Source of the DNA: Candidatus Dormiibacterota bacterium
GTDB taxonomy: Bacteria; Chloroflexota; Dormibacteria; Aeolococcales; Aeolococcaceae
Assembly: GCA_003153505.1 (NCBI GenBank)
Contig: PLZA01000014.1
Span: 13,687 to 77,686, forward strand
Reading direction: 5' to 3'
DNA: 64,000 nt
The first letter of the stretch is position 1; every line of letters starts with the position of its first letter. Position numbers and translations under genes: made by a program. Under the pieces are notes generated by a model that was not told the origin of the DNA, did not search any database, and saw nothing but the letters and a program-made list of their open reading frames with translations. Shown in pieces: positions 16,573 through 25,857 of the stretch.

Positions 16573-17436
16573 GTGGGCTCGCGACCATGCGTGATCCCGG
16601 CCGCGGGCCTGGGGACACGCTTTCTTCCTGCCACCAAGGAGCTTCCCAAAGAGCTGCTCCCGGTTCTCGATCGCCCGGTCATCCAGTGGGCCGTCGAGGA
16701 GGCCGTGGCCTCCGGGGCCGATGAGATCATCCTGGTCCTTGCCGAGGGCAAGGAGGCTCTCGCCGCGCATCTGCGCCCCGATCTCCCGCTCGAGCGGCTG
16801 CTCGAGGAGCGAGGCAAGACCGCCGAGCTCGAGGCGGTTCGCAAGGCTGGGAACCTGTGCCGGGTGACCGTCGCGCGGCAGGCAGCGCCGCGCGGCCTCG
16901 GCGACGCCGTGCTCTGCGCCGCGGCCGCCGTGGGCGATCGAACCTTCCTGTGCATGCTTCCCGATGACCTCTCCCTGGCCCAGACCCCTGTGCTTCGCCA
17001 GCTCTGGAACGCCCACGAGCAGCTGGGGACGTCCATCCTTGCCTTGATGCGGGTGCCGAACGATCAGATCTCGAGGTACGGCTGTGCCGAGATCGCCGAG
17101 TCCCGTGGCAAGCTGCACAGGGTGAGTGGGCTGGTCGAGAAGCCGCCGGCAGCCGAGGCAAGGAGCGATCTCGCCGTGATGGGCAGGTACGTCCTCACCC
17201 CGGCGATCTTCGGCGCGCTTCGGAAAACCCAGCCCGGAGCCCTGGGCGAGATCCAGCTCACCGACGCCATCGGGAGCATGCTCGAGGGCGGTGACGTGTG
17301 GGGCGTGGAGTTCGAGGGCGAGCTCCTCGACGTGGGAACGCCGGCCGGATGGCTGGCGACGAACATGCGCCTCGCCCGAGAGCATCCCGAGTTTCGCAAC
17401 GCGGTGGCCAGCGCCGGCACGGCGGGTCGGTCGTGA
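16573..17436 (+). CDS. galU: UTP-glucose-1-phosphate uridylyltransferase
   Basis: 287 residues from a GTG start. The nucleotidyltransferase signature PAAGLGTRFLPATKELPKE lies at residues ~9-27. Further on are the LPDD metal site, GRYVLTPAIF, GEIQLTDAI and the ending LLDVGTPAGWL. The enzyme makes UDP-glucose from UTP and glucose-1-phosphate for glycans and polysaccharides. It overlaps the next gene by 4 bases (GTGA), so a surface Thr-Pro protein is translated with it. Confidence 0.93.
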   Translation: MGSRPCVIPAAGLGTRFLPATKELPKELLPVLDRPVIQWAVEEAVASGADEIILVLAEGKEALAAHLRPDLPLERLLEERGKTAELEAVRKAGNLCRVTVARQAAPRGLGDAVLCAAAAVGDRTFLCMLPDDLSLAQTPVLRQLWNAHEQLGTSILALMRVPNDQISRYGCAEIAESRGKLHRVSGLVEKPPAAEARSDLAVMGRYVLTPAIFGALRKTQPGALGEIQLTDAIGSMLEGGDVWGVEFEGELLDVGTPAGWLATNMRLAREHPEFRNAVASAGTAGRS

Positions 17437-17894
17437 ACGCGCTGCGTCGCGAGTGGGGCGCCGTCACCTTCGTGGTCACGATCCTGGTCGGAGCTGTCGC
17501 CGTGGCGATCTCCCTGGGGGTTTCCGCCTCCCACGGGACCCCCATTCAATCCGTCCAGCCCTGCCCCTCGTACACGCCCTACGTGGTCACGCCGACGCCG
17601 GTGCCGACCGCGACTCCGAAGCCGACGGTGAGCGGGAAGGCATCTCCCACCCCGAGCCCGACCGCCACGCCGACGCCGCTTGCCACGCCGACCCCGTTCA
17701 ACCCGCAACTCCAGGGTTGCCCGACGGCGCCGCTGCCGCCGACAGCAGCCCCGACGCCGACGCCGACTCCCACGGCCGTCGGAGCGACTGCGTCACCGAC
17801 CCCGACCCCCACACCGACGCCCGTTCCCACCACGCCGCCAAACTCCACGCCGCTGCCGACCGGGACCCCGACGCCGACCGCCACCACAGGCTGA
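17433..17894 (+). CDS. Membrane-anchored Thr/Pro-repeat protein
   Basis: 153 residues, starting at a GTG overlapping the galU stop. One N-terminal membrane helix (VTFVVTILVGAVAVAISLGV) is followed by an exported tail made almost wholly of TP, PTPTP and PTAT repeats with two cysteines. It resembles the Thr-Pro stalks common in Chloroflexota surface proteins and might be O-glycosylated, which would fit its coupling to galU. That link is inference. Confidence 0.65.
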   Translation: MNALRREWGAVTFVVTILVGAVAVAISLGVSASHGTPIQSVQPCPSYTPYVVTPTPVPTATPKPTVSGKASPTPSPTATPTPLATPTPFNPQLQGCPTAPLPPTAAPTPTPTPTAVGATASPTPTPTPTPVPTTPPNSTPLPTGTPTPTATTG

Positions 17895-17904
17895 GCGCCC
17901 CAGG

Positions 17905-18432
17905 TCAGAGGGCGAAGAGCAACCTGCTCCCGTTCTCGGGGGTGATCGACGAACGCTGCAGCTCGATGTCCACCGAGGGTGGACGGCCGGTGTCGATCAC
18001 CACGGCGATACGCTCCGAGAGGCGCAGCCCGCCGATGCGGACGCAGTCACGCAGGAACGTGAATGCCATCGGACGCACGAGGTTCCACACGTAGCCGCGC
18101 ACCGCCTGGGCGGTCTCCGCAGATTCGAGGAGAGTCTCCCCCGACCGCATGCTCCGGTCCTGGAACGCGAGCACACAGACCTCATCGGTGAGCTGCACGG
18201 GTGCCGTCCACGAGTACTGGTCATCGTCGGCATGCGAGCCGACGATCCGGTCCTTGTCGCTGAACAGGACGAGCCGTTCGACGAGCAGCTGCATCGGGCC
18301 GGCGGGTCCTTCGACGAAGAGGGGGATGTCCCGGAGCGGCTCGCTCCGCTCCTGCGCCGGGTAGCGCGCGGAGAATCCCAGATCCTCGATGCCGCTGAAG
18401 GGCGCGGGCACTTTGATGACCAGCTCGTCCAT
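17905..18432 (-). CDS. Conserved-looking hypothetical protein
   Basis: 175 residues, acidic, soluble. Segments such as PAPFSGIEDLGFSARYP, IGSHADDDQYSWTAPV-like text and RIAVVIDTGRPP suggest a compact alpha/beta fold, but no family is recognised. ATG 18432 is preferred over an in-frame TTG just upstream. It is convergent with the Thr-Pro protein (10 bases) and divergent from the CoA-transferase gene. Confidence 0.55.
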   Translation of the reverse strand: MDELVIKVPAPFSGIEDLGFSARYPAQERSEPLRDIPLFVEGPAGPMQLLVERLVLFSDKDRIVGSHADDDQYSWTAPVQLTDEVCVLAFQDRSMRSGETLLESAETAQAVRGYVWNLVRPMAFTFLRDCVRIGGLRLSERIAVVIDTGRPPSVDIELQRSSITPENGSRLLFAL

Positions 18433-18549
18433 CAACGAGCCTCGCTCAACAGGACGTTCATGTTGCTCATCACGTCAACCCTGCGAACGAATCTAGCACA
18501 GGGCTCGCGCGGATCGAGGGCGTGGGGTGATTGCTACACTCGCGCGACG

Positions 18550-19719
18550 ATGCCGGCACTCGACGACGTTCGAGTCCTCGACCTGACGAGGTTGCTTCCG
18601 GGGCCGTTCTGCACCTTGCTGCTCGCTGATTTCGGCGCTGACGTCATCAAGGTCGAGGACACCGCCGGCGGCGACTACATGCGCTGGATGCCGCCACTCG
18701 TCGACGAGTACTCGGCCATGTTCCATCCGCTCAACCGCAACAAGCGCTCGCTCGCGATCGACCTCAAGAATCCGTTGGGACGCGAGGCGTTTCTTCGCCT
18801 GGCCGGCACGGCCGACGTGGTCGTCGAGAGCTTCCGGCCGGGGGTGATGGACCGTCTCGGCATCGGTTTCGCGGAGCTCCGCGAGGTGAATCCCAGGCTC
18901 GTGCTCTGCAGCATCACAGGTTATGGCCAGGATGGACCGTTTCGTGACCGGGCGGGCCACGATCTCAACTACGCGGCGGTCGCGGGCGTGCTCCTGCTCG
19001 GCGGCGGCGCGGACCATGCTCCACCGATGCCCGGTCTGCAGGTGGGGGACCTGGGCGGCGGCGCGCTCGATGCGGCGCTCGCGATCATGATCGCGCTTCA
19101 CAACGTGGCTCGCACCGGCGTCGGTCAGCACTGTGACGTGGCCATGACGGACGGGTTGATCAGCTGGGCCGGTGTCCATGCGTCGCAACTCTTCGCGTCC
19201 GGCGAGGCTCCGGCCCCCGGCGACGGGATGCTGACCGGCAGGTATCCGTGCTACCGGATCTACGCGTGCGCGGATGGATTTCTCGCGGTGGGAGCGCTCG
19301 AGCCCAAGTTCTGGCGTGAGTTCGTCGAGGTCATCGGTCTGCCCGAGCTGGCCGAGTGCGGCCTTGTCGACGGTGACGAGGGAGCGCGGGCGATCGAGTC
19401 GGTGCAGGCCGTGCTGGGGACGCGGACGCGCGCGCAGTGGGAGGTGGCGTTGGAAGGCCACGACGTCTGCGTCGAGCCGGTGCTCGATGTCGCAGAAACC
19501 TTCGGGCATCGTCAGGTGCGCAGCCGGGGCATGCGCCTGGAAGCGGGCGACGGCCGGCCGACCGCGCAGACCGGGTTTCCCATCCGGCTCACGGCGACGC
19601 CGGCCGTCTACCGGCGTGCCGCGCCAGGGTATGGCGAGCACACCGAGGAGGTGCTCGCCGAGGCCGGTTACGACGCGGACCAGCTGGTCTCGCTGCGTGC
19701 CGCGGGGGTGATCAGGTGA
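18550..19719 (+). CDS. CaiB/BaiF-family (class III) CoA-transferase
   Basis: 389 residues. N-terminal VRVLDLTRLLPGPFCTLLLADFGADVIKVE is diagnostic but is quoted here only by its ends (VRVLDLTR... DVIKVE). NRNKRSLAIDLKN and the catalytic-Asp region GLQVGDLGGG follow, then the small domain. These enzymes move CoA between carboxylic acids; some relatives are racemases. The TetR gene overlaps its stop codon (GTGA), so the two form an operon, and the regulator probably controls this transferase in response to an acyl-CoA. A TACACT box nine bases before ATG is a likely -10. Confidence 0.92.
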   Translation: MPALDDVRVLDLTRLLPGPFCTLLLADFGADVIKVEDTAGGDYMRWMPPLVDEYSAMFHPLNRNKRSLAIDLKNPLGREAFLRLAGTADVVVESFRPGVMDRLGIGFAELREVNPRLVLCSITGYGQDGPFRDRAGHDLNYAAVAGVLLLGGGADHAPPMPGLQVGDLGGGALDAALAIMIALHNVARTGVGQHCDVAMTDGLISWAGVHASQLFASGEAPAPGDGMLTGRYPCYRIYACADGFLAVGALEPKFWREFVEVIGLPELAECGLVDGDEGARAIESVQAVLGTRTRAQWEVALEGHDVCVEPVLDVAETFGHRQVRSRGMRLEAGDGRPTAQTGFPIRLTATPAVYRRAAPGYGEHTEEVLAEAGYDADQLVSLRAAGVIR

Positions 19720-20360
19720 GTGAGGCCGCGCAGGCTCCGCGACACGCACCGCGCACGTCGCGCAGCGCCCAGACTCGCGAGCGGATCATCGCCGCGGCGA
19801 CCGAGGTGTTCGCGCGCTCCGGATTCCACGGGGCAAAGGTTGCCGACATCGCCGAGCAGGCAGGGATCGCGTACGGCCTCGTCTATCACTACTTTCACAA
19901 CAAGGAGGACATCCTCGCCGCGATCTTCACGGAACGCTGGGCGCAATACGTCACCTACCTCCAAGAGGTCGGCGGTCTGGACATCGGCTTTCGCGAGCAG
20001 ATGCGCCGGCTGGTGCACTTCTGGGTCGAGGTGTACCGCCGCGAGCCCGATCTGATGACCGTGATGATCAACGAGGTGACGCGCTCGTACGAGTTTCTCG
20101 AGTCACACGACATCGGCACCGTGATGGTCGCGTTCGAGGCCATCGAGCAGATCATCCGCAAGGCTCGCGACCGCGGCGAGGTCGGCGCCGGTGTCGATCC
20201 ACAGCTCGCGAGCTATGTCGTCTTCGGCGCTGCCGAGATGGTGCTCACCGGCTACGTGATGGGCACGCTGCGGCGCGGCGACGCCGCCGCGTTTGCCGGC
20301 GACGAGGCGCAGATGCTCGAGGTGATCCTCGACGGGCTCACACCGCGCGCCGGTCTGTAA
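19716..20360 (+). CDS. TetR/AcrR-family transcriptional regulator
   Basis: 214 residues from a GTG overlapping the CaiB stop. The N-terminal HTH (SRSAQTRERIIAAATEVFAR, then VADIAEQAGIAYGLVYHYFH) spans ~18-65, followed by an all-helical ligand-binding domain. The DNA-binding part resembles regulators of fatty-acid degradation. Its position behind an acyl-CoA-handling enzyme supports a CoA-thioester ligand. The 3' end overlaps the convergent coaE gene by 23 bases. Confidence 0.92.
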   Translation: MSEAAQAPRHAPRTSRSAQTRERIIAAATEVFARSGFHGAKVADIAEQAGIAYGLVYHYFHNKEDILAAIFTERWAQYVTYLQEVGGLDIGFREQMRRLVHFWVEVYRREPDLMTVMINEVTRSYEFLESHDIGTVMVAFEAIEQIIRKARDRGEVGAGVDPQLASYVVFGAAEMVLTGYVMGTLRRGDAAAFAGDEAQMLEVILDGLTPRAGL

Positions 20361-20946
20361 CCGCGGCCTCCCACCAGACATCGACCGCCCGGGCGGTCGC
20401 GTCCAGGGAGGCGCCGTTGTCGATGATCCACGTCGCACGGGCGCGCTTGTCGTCGATTGGGATTTGGGCGGCGAGGCGTTGCAGCGCGGCGGCCGCATCG
20501 AGTCCGTTGCGCTCGCGAAGCCGCTCGAGCTGCACCTCGGGTGACGCATAGACGAGCAGCACACCCTCGAACAGGGACTCCCGCGAATTCTCGAACAGCA
20601 ATGGGATGTCGACTGCGACCAGCGGCGCGGGTCCGGCGAGCGCTGCGGCGATGCGCTCGCCGATCAGCTCGGTGATCCTCGGGTGGGTGATGCGCTCGAG
20701 CTCGCGGCGGGCCTCCGGATCGGCGAAGACGATCTCGCCGAGCCGGGGACGATCGAGGCTGCCGTCAGGCCGGATCAGCTCCGATCCGAATCGTGCCGCC
20801 ACGGCTGCAAGTGCCGGCGCACCGGGGCGGACCGCCTCACGGGCGAGCTCGTCCGCGTCGATGACGGCCGCACCGTGAGCGGCCAGCATGCGATCGACGG
20901 TGCTCTTGCCGGTCGCGATGCCTCCGGTGACGCCGATCAGCCGCAT
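20338..20946 (-). CDS. coaE: Dephospho-CoA kinase
   Basis: 202 residues. The P-loop GGIATGKS lies at 8-15, followed by IDADELAREAV, ITHPRI and the LID region LLVYASPEVQLERLRERNG. It phosphorylates dephospho-CoA with ATP in the last step of CoA synthesis. It starts 43 bases after the upstream polytopic membrane gene. A TACGGT box eight bases before the ATG (minus strand) could give it its own nearly leaderless transcript. Confidence 0.94.
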   Translation of the reverse strand: MRLIGVTGGIATGKSTVDRMLAAHGAAVIDADELAREAVRPGAPALAAVAARFGSELIRPDGSLDRPRLGEIVFADPEARRELERITHPRITELIGERIAAALAGPAPLVAVDIPLLFENSRESLFEGVLLVYASPEVQLERLRERNGLDAAAALQRLAAQIPIDDKRARATWIIDNGASLDATARAVDVWWEAAVTDRRAV

Positions 20947-20989
20947 GGTCGTCGACCGTACTCCTGCCGTCGCGCGGCCGGCAGCGAGC

Positions 20990-22591
20990 TCAGCTCGTCG
21001 TGGACGCCGCGCACGCGGCGCCTGCTGCCCATGACGCGTCGCCATGGAGATACAGCAGCATGCCGTGGTCATCGGCGATCTGCGTCCACCCGGGTGTCGC
21101 ATTCAGCTCATCGGTGAGCGCGCCCTTCGAGTAGAGGACCGCGGTGGTGCCGCTGGACACCAGCAACTGCAGTGCCGTGGGCGTGCTGGTGACACCTGCC
21201 GCGATGCGACGGTAGTCATTGAAGACCGCCGTACCGAGCGAGATCGATTCCCCATACTCGTACACCGAAGCCCGCGGCCAGAGTCGATAGACGACATAGC
21301 CGCCCGTCCCGTATGCGGTGAAGACGCGTTGTAGCGTCGGGCTGCGTGCCAGCAGCCCTGTCGCGCAGGCGGGGTACGCAGTTGCGATCCCCTCCGCGGA
21401 TGCGCTCTGGGCGACCCGCGTGCCGACGACGCCGACGCCGAGCACGCCAACAGCAACCAACGCCATTCCCACCAGCGGCGCCGCGGGCCCTGTCCGGCGC
21501 GCATCGCGCCCGGCTGCGCCACGCGTCTGCAGCGAGCGCGCCACCGCGGCAGCCATGGCCATCCACGGCGGGATCATCACCGCGACGCAGATCGCGGTGT
21601 TGCGAACGGACATCAGTGCGAGCCCGCCTCCGACGGCCGCCAGTGCGAAATCTCGGGGGTCGAAATGGCGGCGCAGCGACGGACGGGCAAGCACGGTGAC
21701 GGTCAGCGCGGCGAATGTGACCAGCAGCGTCAGGAGCACCCACATCGTCGGGTCGCCGAAGTTCGGCGACTGCCACTCGATGATGCCCTTTTGCCGCTCC
21801 GTCGCTCCGGTGGTCGCGGCGAAGATGAAGAGCCTCGGCCCGTACGGATTGACGCATGCGGCAAGTGCCGACGCGCAGACCGCGATTCCGAGCCGTGCGA
21901 TTCGCTGCCCCGATGCGACGGTGCCGATCGACCACCGCCGTTTCACCGCCTCGGCGACGACCACGATCGCGAGCAGGCCGATGCCGGCGATGAAACCCGC
22001 GTGCAGGTTGGCCCAGATGAGGAACAGCGGAGGCAGCAACCAGAGGCGCCGTCCTCCGGAACGCAGGTACGACTCGGCGATCCAGAGCGTCCAGCACACG
22101 AGCGCGAAGGTGAAGACCTGTGGACGGGTGCCGAGCACCGGCTCGGCGGTGCGCGCACCCAGCGCCAGCCCGATCGCGAGCACCAGCGGCCCGGCGCCGC
22201 GGAGGCGCCCGCGGAGCAGCGTCGCTCCCATGGCGCTCCAGGCGACGACTCCCATGAGGATGGTCACCAGCACCAGGCCACCGGCCGCCGCGACTGCGGC
22301 GAAGATCGTCTCGGACAGCCATTCGTGGGCCACCAGCGGATTGCCGAACGCCGTGTAGGCGAAGAGTTCGCCTGCCGGAATCTGATGGTGAGCGATGATC
22401 CAATCGCCGAGCCGGATGTGCCACCAGACATCCGGGTCGCTGATCGCATCGAGCCCGGCGCCCGCGGTGAGGATGAGCACGGCGGCCAGCAGCGCGTTGC
22501 GCGGATTCGACAACCACGCGACCAGACGTCGATGGGGAGGGGATACCTCGGGCGCGGTCGCAGGTGGAACGGCGCGGATCAGCGTGGCCAT
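20990..22591 (-). CDS. Polytopic membrane protein, GT-C glycosyltransferase-like
   Basis: 533 residues with about 10-11 hydrophobic spans. The first outer loop SDPDVWWHIRLGDWIIAHHQ followed by IPAGELFAYTAFG and HEWLSETIF matches a widespread family of GT-C-fold-like membrane proteins with unassigned substrates, where the Asp-rich first loop is the presumed active site. The C-terminal ~130 residues form an exported soluble domain. The link to a specific polysaccharide or glycoprotein is not supported by neighbours (coaE downstream). Confidence 0.65.
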   Translation of the reverse strand: MATLIRAVPPATAPEVSPPHRRLVAWLSNPRNALLAAVLILTAGAGLDAISDPDVWWHIRLGDWIIAHHQIPAGELFAYTAFGNPLVAHEWLSETIFAAVAAAGGLVLVTILMGVVAWSAMGATLLRGRLRGAGPLVLAIGLALGARTAEPVLGTRPQVFTFALVCWTLWIAESYLRSGGRRLWLLPPLFLIWANLHAGFIAGIGLLAIVVVAEAVKRRWSIGTVASGQRIARLGIAVCASALAACVNPYGPRLFIFAATTGATERQKGIIEWQSPNFGDPTMWVLLTLLVTFAALTVTVLARPSLRRHFDPRDFALAAVGGGLALMSVRNTAICVAVMIPPWMAMAAAVARSLQTRGAAGRDARRTGPAAPLVGMALVAVGVLGVGVVGTRVAQSASAEGIATAYPACATGLLARSPTLQRVFTAYGTGGYVVYRLWPRASVYEYGESISLGTAVFNDYRRIAAGVTSTPTALQLLVSSGTTAVLYSKGALTDELNATPGWTQIADDHGMLLYLHGDASWAAGAACAASTTS

Positions 22592-22655
22592 GCGAGCCCA
22601 GCGTAGGTGCCGCGATCGCGGGAAAACCGGTCGCGGCCGGCTGGCGACAGATTCG

Positions 22656-22661
22656 TATACT
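22656..22661 (+). promoter_or_regulatory. -10 box TATACT of a leaderless promoter
   Basis: TATACT ends 7 bases before the ATG at 22669, so transcription should start at or beside the start codon. The same TATACTCC sequence occurs upstream of moxR at 23612. Confidence 0.6.
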
Positions 22662-22668
22662 CCACGCG

Positions 22669-23178
22669 ATGGCCACCGAGACGAGGTCTCCCAAGCGCCG
22701 GCAGACGTCAGCGAGCACCGGTTCGCGGCGAGCCCCGGCCCCGGCCCCGGTCTCTACGGGCCGCACGATCTCGTGGCGTCACTGCCTGATCGGCCTCTTC
22801 GTCGGTGAAATTGCCCTCCTGGTCCTCAGCAACGTCGGGCTGATCGCGACCAACGCGGCGTTCGGCTCACCGGCCAGCATCGACGGCGGCGTTGTCGGCG
22901 TGTCGACGCTCCTCGCCGTGATCTTCGGGGGCTGGCTCGCCGCCAGGCTTGCCGGCCGCTTCGGGCTCTACCAGGGCATCGTGGTCGCGATCGGCTTCAT
23001 CGCCGTGGGCGCGATCTACACCTTCTTTCAGGAGTCATCGATCATCGCGTCGTCGCTGGCGACCAACAGCCATCACCTGATCGACCTCGGGCCGATGGAC
23101 CTGGGCAACCTGTTCAGTGGCGACATGCTCGCACTGTTCGGTGGTTCGGTCGGCGGCCTGCTCTCAGGAAAGCGCTAG
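22669..23178 (+). CDS. Four-helix membrane protein, unknown
   Basis: 169 residues. A basic Ser/Pro-rich cytosolic start (~35 residues) precedes four hydrophobic spans (IGLFVGEIALLVLSNVGLIA, VVGVSTLLAVIFGGWLAA, YQGIVVAIGFIAVGAIY, LALFGGSVGGLLSG). Gly-rich helices with GGWLAARLAGR resemble small TIGR/DUF-type membrane proteins, but no family can be named. Start set by the -10 box only 7 bases upstream. Divergent from the GT-C-like gene. Confidence 0.65.
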   Translation: MATETRSPKRRQTSASTGSRRAPAPAPVSTGRTISWRHCLIGLFVGEIALLVLSNVGLIATNAAFGSPASIDGGVVGVSTLLAVIFGGWLAARLAGRFGLYQGIVVAIGFIAVGAIYTFFQESSIIASSLATNSHHLIDLGPMDLGNLFSGDMLALFGGSVGGLLSGKR

Positions 23179-23226
23179 AGCAGCGATACCCGCCGAGCGC
23201 ACCGTGCGCCTCGACAGGTCTGCGGG

Positions 23227-23484
23227 TCAGACCCCGACAGCCCCTGCCTGTGCAGGCTGGCCCGAGACCGGAACCTCGCGATACGACTGGCCGATGAGAT
23301 CGACCCGGCCCAACGACTGGGCGAACTCCAGGCACGCGGCGCGCGTGAACCGAAGGTGCTTACCGGGTGTGTGCCAGGCGCGCAAATGACCCTGAGCGAC
23401 GGCGCGACGTAGCGTCGAACGGGACACTCCGCAGAGTGCCGCGGCTTCGCCAGTTGTGAGGATCTCTTCCTCGCGCTCTGCCAA
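23227..23484 (-). CDS. BldC/excisionase-type MerR-like HTH protein
   Basis: 85 residues from a TTG start selected because GGAGG lies about 8 bases upstream. A GTG at 23526 is the alternative. The core ILTTGEAAALCGVSRSTLRR followed by AVAQGHLRAWHTPGKHLRFT is a winged HTH_17 domain as in BldC and phage excisionases. A short Ala/Gly tail follows. BldC-like proteins bind DNA cooperatively as developmental regulators in actinobacteria. It stands alone here, so a chromosomal regulator role is likelier than phage Xis. Confidence 0.78.
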   Translation of the reverse strand: MAEREEEILTTGEAAALCGVSRSTLRRAVAQGHLRAWHTPGKHLRFTRAACLEFAQSLGRVDLIGQSYREVPVSGQPAQAGAVGV

Positions 23485-23671
23485 TTCCTCCTCCTCCAGA
23501 CCGTCATCGTATAAAGACCCGGGCACGGATCTCAAGGTGCAGTTATACAACGCTTTGGCGAGGTCGTGCGGATCATCCTGTCGGTGATGCTGAGAGCGTA
23601 TCCGGCGACCGTATACTCCAGTCGAGGTCAACTCACTCACCAGCCCGGTTGAGAAAGGCGCGAGGATCAGC

Positions 23672-24628
23672 ATGAACGTCGATGTCCAGGCAATGGCACG
23701 GCGTCTGCAGGAGAGCCTCGGGACGGTCATCGTTGGGAAGGAAGCGGAGATCGAACTCTGCATCGTGGGGCTTCTGTGCCGCGGCCACCTTCTGATCGAG
23801 GACGTCCCCGGCACCGGTAAGACGCTCCTCGCCAAGGCGCTCGCCCGCAGCAGCGGGTGCAGCTTCGAGCGAGTGCAGTTCACCCCCGACCTGCTCCCCG
23901 GGGACGTCACCGGAGTCAGCGTGTACAACCCGCAGGCGCAGACCTTCGAGTTCCGCCGAGGGCCGATCTTCGCGCAGGTGCTGCTTGCGGATGAGATCAA
24001 TCGAGCAACCCCGAAGACCCAGTCGGCGCTGCTCGAGGCGATGGAGGAGTGGCAGGTCACTGTGGACGGCACCAGCCACCCCCTGCCGGATCCATTCATG
24101 GTGCTGGCGACCCAGAATCCCATCGAGCTCGGCGGCACCTTCCCACTCCCCGAGGCGCAGGTGGATCGCTTCCTGCTCAAGCTGCGCCTCGGATACCTCC
24201 CGGCAGACGAGGAGGTCGCCATGTTGGATCGGTTCCAGTCGGGAAGCCCGCTCGCGTCGCTCGAGCCGGTCACCAACGCCGCCGAGATCAAGGCTGCCCA
24301 GGACGTGTGTCGCGACATCTATTGCGACGCCACGCTCAAGGAGTACTGCGTCCGCATCGTGCGCCGGACGCGCGAGCATCGCGACGTGTCGCTCGGCTCG
24401 TCGCCTCGCGGCACCCTTGGGCTGCTCCATGCAGGTCAGGCCAGGGCGGCGCTCGCCGGCCGCGACTTCGTGCTGCCGGACGACATCAAGGAGATCGCCC
24501 CGAATGTGCTCGAACATCGGGTGATGCTCCGCCCGAATGCCGAGCTGCGCGGCCTCACCGCCACCGCAGTGTTGGAGGAGGTGCTGGCGACGGAGTCGGT
24601 GCCCATGACCGGCCGGCGCCTGGCGTGA
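23672..24628 (+). CDS. MoxR-family AAA+ ATPase
   Basis: 318 residues. Walker A EDVPGTGKT at ~43-51, Walker B LLADEINRATPKTQ near 108, sensor/ATQNP in MVLATQNPIELGGTFPLPEAQ, and the C-terminal lid. MoxR ATPases act as chaperones for metal or cofactor insertion and usually lie beside DUF58 and VWA proteins. The downstream DUF58 and transglutaminase genes complete the standard three-gene cluster. A TATACT box at 23612-23617 gives a likely -10 and a ~50-base leader containing GAGAAAGG. Confidence 0.93.
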   Translation: MNVDVQAMARRLQESLGTVIVGKEAEIELCIVGLLCRGHLLIEDVPGTGKTLLAKALARSSGCSFERVQFTPDLLPGDVTGVSVYNPQAQTFEFRRGPIFAQVLLADEINRATPKTQSALLEAMEEWQVTVDGTSHPLPDPFMVLATQNPIELGGTFPLPEAQVDRFLLKLRLGYLPADEEVAMLDRFQSGSPLASLEPVTNAAEIKAAQDVCRDIYCDATLKEYCVRIVRRTREHRDVSLGSSPRGTLGLLHAGQARAALAGRDFVLPDDIKEIAPNVLEHRVMLRPNAELRGLTATAVLEEVLATESVPMTGRRLA

Positions 24629-24659
24629 CCGGTTTCGCGGCCTGCGCCCCGAGCGCGCC

Positions 24660-25853
24660 GTGACCGCGCGCGTGCCGCTGATCGCCTGTGTGGCGGTCCT
24701 CGCCTTCTTCGCCGGGATCACCGGCGTCCGTCTTGCGTACACGTTGGCGTACGTGCTCATCCTGCTCCTGGCCGTCGCCTACGTCTGGTCGCGGCTCCTC
24801 GCCCGCAAGCTCCGGGTCATCCGGGAGTCGCCACAGGGGTCCTTCATGATGGGTGAGCCGTTCGAGGAGACATTCACCGTCAAGAACGAGAGCGGACTGC
24901 GGCTTCCTTACTGCGAAGTTCGTGACGGCACCAAGCTTCCCGGGTACGCGCCGGGGCGAGCCTTCGCGCTCGCCGCCGGGGGCAGCGTCACCTGGACGGC
25001 GCGCGGCATGTTCACCCTGCGGGGCGTGCATCACTTCGGCCCGCTCGAGGCTCGCCTCGGCGATCCCTTCGGGCTGTTCCCGCGCCGCGTCAGGGTGGCC
25101 CCGGAGAATGAGGTCATCGTCTACCCGGCGATTCACGCGCTCCTGCACAGCGTGCCGCAGTGGAGCGGCTACGGCGTGGCGGAAGCGCAGCGCGGGCAGG
25201 CGGTGGATGTGCCCCCCGACGTTTCGACCATCCGCGACTACGCAGCCACCGACGGTCTGAGCCGGATCCACTGGGCGTCGACGGCACGCACCGGCCGGCT
25301 GATCAGCCGCACCTTCGACACCGGGCAGAGCGCGGACCTGCTCGTCGTCCTCGACCTCCAGCGCGGCATCCACGCGGGGAGTGGCATCGAGTCATCGCTC
25401 GAGTACGCCGTCGCGATCACCGCGTCGGTGGTGCACGGTGCGATCCGGCGCGGTCAGGCCGTCGGCCTGGTCACCAACTCTCGTGGCGGAACGAGCTTCG
25501 GAGCCGGACGCGGGGAGGTGCAGCGCCTCAGGCTTCTCGACTTCCTTGCGCTGGCGACCGACGACGGGGGGCGTACCCTTGCCGAAACCATCAGCAAGCA
25601 CGGCGATGGCTGGCGGGGGCGCGGCGGCATGGTGGTCATCACCCCCAACCGCTCGAGCGACTGGGTCGAAGCGCTGGTCGACAGTGCCACCCGCGGCCAG
25701 CGCCATCTCTGCATCTTCGTGGAGCCCACGTCATTCGGCGCCAAGGGCCCGGCACTGCGGATCCCGGCGGCGTGGCGTCTCGCGCTCGACTGGTGGGTCG
25801 TGCGTCGCGGCGATGTTCTCGGGTCCGGCGAACGCAGCTCGGCGACCGGCTGA
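24660..25853 (+). CDS. DUF58-domain membrane protein
   Basis: 397 residues from GTG. Two N-terminal membrane helices (IACVAVLAFFAGITGVRLAY and a second to ~45) precede a beta-rich part and the DUF58 motif DYAATDGLSRIHWASTARTG at ~197-216, then a vWA-like domain. Proteins of this type are partners of MoxR ATPases. The gene sits 31 bases after moxR and 4 bases before the transglutaminase gene. Biochemical role of the family is not settled. Confidence 0.9.
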   Translation: MTARVPLIACVAVLAFFAGITGVRLAYTLAYVLILLLAVAYVWSRLLARKLRVIRESPQGSFMMGEPFEETFTVKNESGLRLPYCEVRDGTKLPGYAPGRAFALAAGGSVTWTARGMFTLRGVHHFGPLEARLGDPFGLFPRRVRVAPENEVIVYPAIHALLHSVPQWSGYGVAEAQRGQAVDVPPDVSTIRDYAATDGLSRIHWASTARTGRLISRTFDTGQSADLLVVLDLQRGIHAGSGIESSLEYAVAITASVVHGAIRRGQAVGLVTNSRGGTSFGAGRGEVQRLRLLDFLALATDDGGRTLAETISKHGDGWRGRGGMVVITPNRSSDWVEALVDSATRGQRHLCIFVEPTSFGAKGPALRIPAAWRLALDWWVVRRGDVLGSGERSSATG

Positions 25854-25857
25854 CCGC

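Noticed and set aside
17570-17890. DNA-level tandem repeat or CRISPR-like array
   Set aside because: The periodicity comes from Thr-Pro codons (ACG/CCG) of an open reading frame. There are no fixed spacers or repeats.
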